Assembly: GCF_900299535.1 (NCBI RefSeq)
Contig: NZ_OMKE01000007.1
Span: 131,501 to 195,500, forward strand
Source of the DNA: Aquimarina aquimarini
GTDB lineage: Bacteria > Bacteroidota > Bacteroidia > Flavobacteriales > Flavobacteriaceae
Length of the DNA: 64,000 nucleotides
Direction of reading: 5' to 3'
Below are positions 62,173 through 64,000 of the stretch, one piece after another. The translations under genes were made by a program, and so were the position numbers. The first letter of the stretch is position 1, and the number at the start of each line of letters is the position of its first letter. Under the pieces are notes generated by a model. The model was not told the DNA's origin, did not search any database, and saw only the letters and a program-made list of their open reading frames with translations.

Positions 62173-64000
62173 ATGTCAGAACACACTATAAAAGTAGCCA
62201 TACTTTGTTTTACAGATCAAGGCGTATCGATTGCCAAAACATTGCAAAAAGAATTCTATCGCTCCAAGCTTTTTACCACTAGAAGTATAGAAACAGCTAA
62301 AGATATAAAGCAAATAGATTCGGTATCAGAATTGATGCAAACATCTTTTCAGACCTATGATGCTTGGATTTTTGTAGGAGCATTAGGAATCTGTGTACGT
62401 AGTATTGCTGAGCATATCAAAGATAAAGCAACAGACCCAGCTGTAATAAATGTTGATGACCAAGGCAAGTTTGCACAAGCTGTACTCAGTGGGCATATAG
62501 GCAAAGCCAATACACTCACCACTCAAATAAGTAGAATCCTTAACGCACAAGCCGTACTATCTACATCCAGCGATTTACAAGAACTATGGGCTTTAGACAC
62601 ACTCGCAGAAACATACAAGTGGAAAACAAAAAGTAGTATTCCCCTTAATACCATCATCTCATTATTTGTCAATAGAAAACCCACCGCATTAGTTGTAAAA
62701 GTAAAAGACAAAGGAACGCAGTATCTAGAAAAAACATGTCCAGATTTTGTAGATATCTACTATACAATAGAAGATTGCGATACAACACAATACGAATTAC
62801 TTATATATGTAGGGTATGAGGAATTATCCACAGCAATAGCAACACTAGCATTCTATCCCCCGTGCATTGCATTAGGTAGTGGGTGTGCAAAAGACATAGA
62901 GCCTCATTTATTTATAGAAGGAATCACACAAGAGCTCAAAAAACAAGGAATTGCTATAGAAAGTCTATGTGGTATAGGCTCAGCAACCATCAAAAATGAA
63001 GAGCAAGCCTATCTTGATTTTGCAGAAGAACAAGACTTTCCGTTTATCACCTATTCAGGAGAAGAGCTCAATACAATCACAGTAGCCAATCCATCAGAAG
63101 TAGTAAAGAAAAAAGTAGGAGTCTACGGAGTTTCAGAAGCCGCCGCCGCATTAATTTCGGGTCAGTCAGCATGGATGATAGAAAAAACAAAAAGCATTAC
63201 CCCGTCTGGTAAGAAATTTACCTATGCGCTAAGTATATTGAAGAATTATGAACGCAAAGCCAGTATCGCTATTGTAGGAGCAGGATCAGGAGACCCAGAA
63301 CTATTGACACTAAAAGGGCAATACATCCTAGAAAACGCAGACTGTATCCTATATGCAGGAAGTCTGGTGCCAGAAGCCTTGACACATATGGCAAAAGAAG
63401 GAGCACTAGTACGTAATTCAGCCTCGATGACACTAGAAGAGCAAGTAGCTATCATGGATCAGTATTATGCAGAAGGTAAATCTATCGTGCGCCTGCACTC
63501 AGGAGACCCATCTATATATGGAGCCATACAAGAACAGATGACTATTTTTGATGAAAAAGGATATGAGTATTATATCGTTCCTGGAATATCATCATTTCAG
63601 GCCGCCGCAGCATACCTCAAATCAGAATTTACCATACCAGAAGTAGCACAAACCATTATCCTTACTCGAGGAGAAGGAAACACACCAATGCCAGAGCACG
63701 AAAAAATTGCTGATATGGCAAAGTTAAGAGCTACCATGTGTATTTTCTTAAGTGTAGGTATTGCCAAAAAAATACAAACACAACTATTAGAACATTACCC
63801 AGCAAACACCCCGCTAGCAGTATTATATCGAGTAAGTTGGGAAGATGAACAGGTGTGGACAGGAGAGCTGTCACAGCTCACCACGATTATCAAAGAAAAT
63901 AAACTATCACGTACTGTACTTATAGTAGTAGGAGAAGCCGTAGGAGCCCGTAAAAACAGATCGTGGTTATATGATGATAAATGGCATCATATCTTTAGAA
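62173..64000 (+). CDS. cbiG-cobM: Fused CbiG / precorrin-4 C11-methyltransferase, 3' end cut by window
   Basis: 609 codons are visible and the frame runs off the right edge. Residues about 1-350 are CbiG (cobalt-precorrin-5A lactone hydrolase, the anaerobic-route marker): WIFVGALGICVRSIAEHIKD, then DDQGKFAQAVLSGHIGKANTLT and CIALGSGCAKDIEP. Residues about 360-605 are CobM/CbiF: IVGAGSGDPELLTLKGQYIL, LHSGDPSIYGAI, VPGISSFQAAAAYL and a YRVSWEDEQVWTGEL end. The two steps are consecutive in the anaerobic route. The first ATG at 62173 gives a normal CbiG start. Confidence 0.93.
   Translation, partial: MSEHTIKVAILCFTDQGVSIAKTLQKEFYRSKLFTTRSIETAKDIKQIDSVSELMQTSFQTYDAWIFVGALGICVRSIAEHIKDKATDPAVINVDDQGKFAQAVLSGHIGKANTLTTQISRILNAQAVLSTSSDLQELWALDTLAETYKWKTKSSIPLNTIISLFVNRKPTALVVKVKDKGTQYLEKTCPDFVDIYYTIEDCDTTQYELLIYVGYEELSTAIATLAFYPPCIALGSGCAKDIEPHLFIEGITQELKKQGIAIESLCGIGSATIKNEEQAYLDFAEEQDFPFITYSGEELNTITVANPSEVVKKKVGVYGVSEAAAALISGQSAWMIEKTKSITPSGKKFTYALSILKNYERKASIAIVGAGSGDPELLTLKGQYILENADCILYAGSLVPEALTHMAKEGALVRNSASMTLEEQVAIMDQYYAEGKSIVRLHSGDPSIYGAIQEQMTIFDEKGYEYYIVPGISSFQAAAAYLKSEFTIPEVAQTIILTRGEGNTPMPEHEKIADMAKLRATMCIFLSVGIAKKIQTQLLEHYPANTPLAVLYRVSWEDEQVWTGELSQLTTIIKENKLSRTVLIVVGEAVGARKNRSWLYDDKWHHIFR

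Noticed and set aside
1..64000. tRNA, rRNA, tmRNA, phage or insertion-sequence genes
   Set aside because: I looked for cloverleaf ends, transposase motifs and phage structural genes on both strands and found none that I could support by eye.

Overview
The window reads as a chromosomal segment of a low-GC member of the Bacteroidota, most likely Flavobacteriaceae. The evidence is SusC/SusD pairs, an ECF sigma factor with a FecR partner, TAnnTTTG-type -7 promoter elements instead of sigma70 boxes, few Shine-Dalgarno sites, and the gene runs DUF1599 / DoxX-like / tpiA / prmA / clpS and cdaA / folP. A marine flavobacterium such as Aquimarina would fit, but the genus is a guess. Both edges cut a gene: a TPR-like protein on the left and a CbiG-CobM fusion on the right.

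Left part, 1-15.2 kb, is mainly housekeeping: metallophosphoesterase, truA, an MsbA-like ABC exporter, the c-di-AMP synthase cdaA, an SH3 protein, folP, a duplicated DUF1599 protein, a DoxX-like membrane protein, an orphan DppB-like permease, tpiA, prmA and clpS, then a secreted HEIGH-type metallopeptidase lipoprotein. From 15.5 to 26.1 kb two export systems face each other, each with its own TetR regulator. The first is a tripartite type-I-like exporter whose ATPase lacks most catalytic motifs. The second is an MMPL/RND pump with a LolA-like protein and an outer-membrane barrel; its regulator has four near-identical operator copies.

From 26.3 to 36.4 kb, on the minus strand, lie an S41 peptidase with a barrel protein and then a five-gene uptake operon: DUF2064 protein, SusC, SusD, sodium:solute symporter and a phosphoesterase-fold protein that has lost metal ligands. 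From 36.5 to 51.3 kb is a second Sus-like locus with an ECF sigma factor, divergent FecR, STN-type SusC, SusD, a TlpA-like lipoprotein, an M16 peptidase, a DsbD-like reductant transporter and a second TlpA-like lipoprotein. I read it as a sensing and uptake system for peptide or protein, perhaps cysteine-rich, with periplasmic thiol reduction and proteolysis. Most of its wider gene gaps hold a distinct inverted repeat.

From 51.5 kb to the end is a cobalamin cluster: a cysteine-synthase-like enzyme, CobW GTPase, PduO-type adenosyltransferase, CbiL, a CobJ-CbiC fusion, BluB, CobL (CbiE-CbiT) and a CbiG-CobM fusion. A 3.8-kb block of unrelated genes interrupts it: a repeat-containing fibre-like protein, a SnoaL-like protein, and a sigma factor / membrane protein / small HMA-like protein triad, with noncoding repeats around them. 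I saw no tRNA, rRNA, CRISPR array, transposase or phage module.
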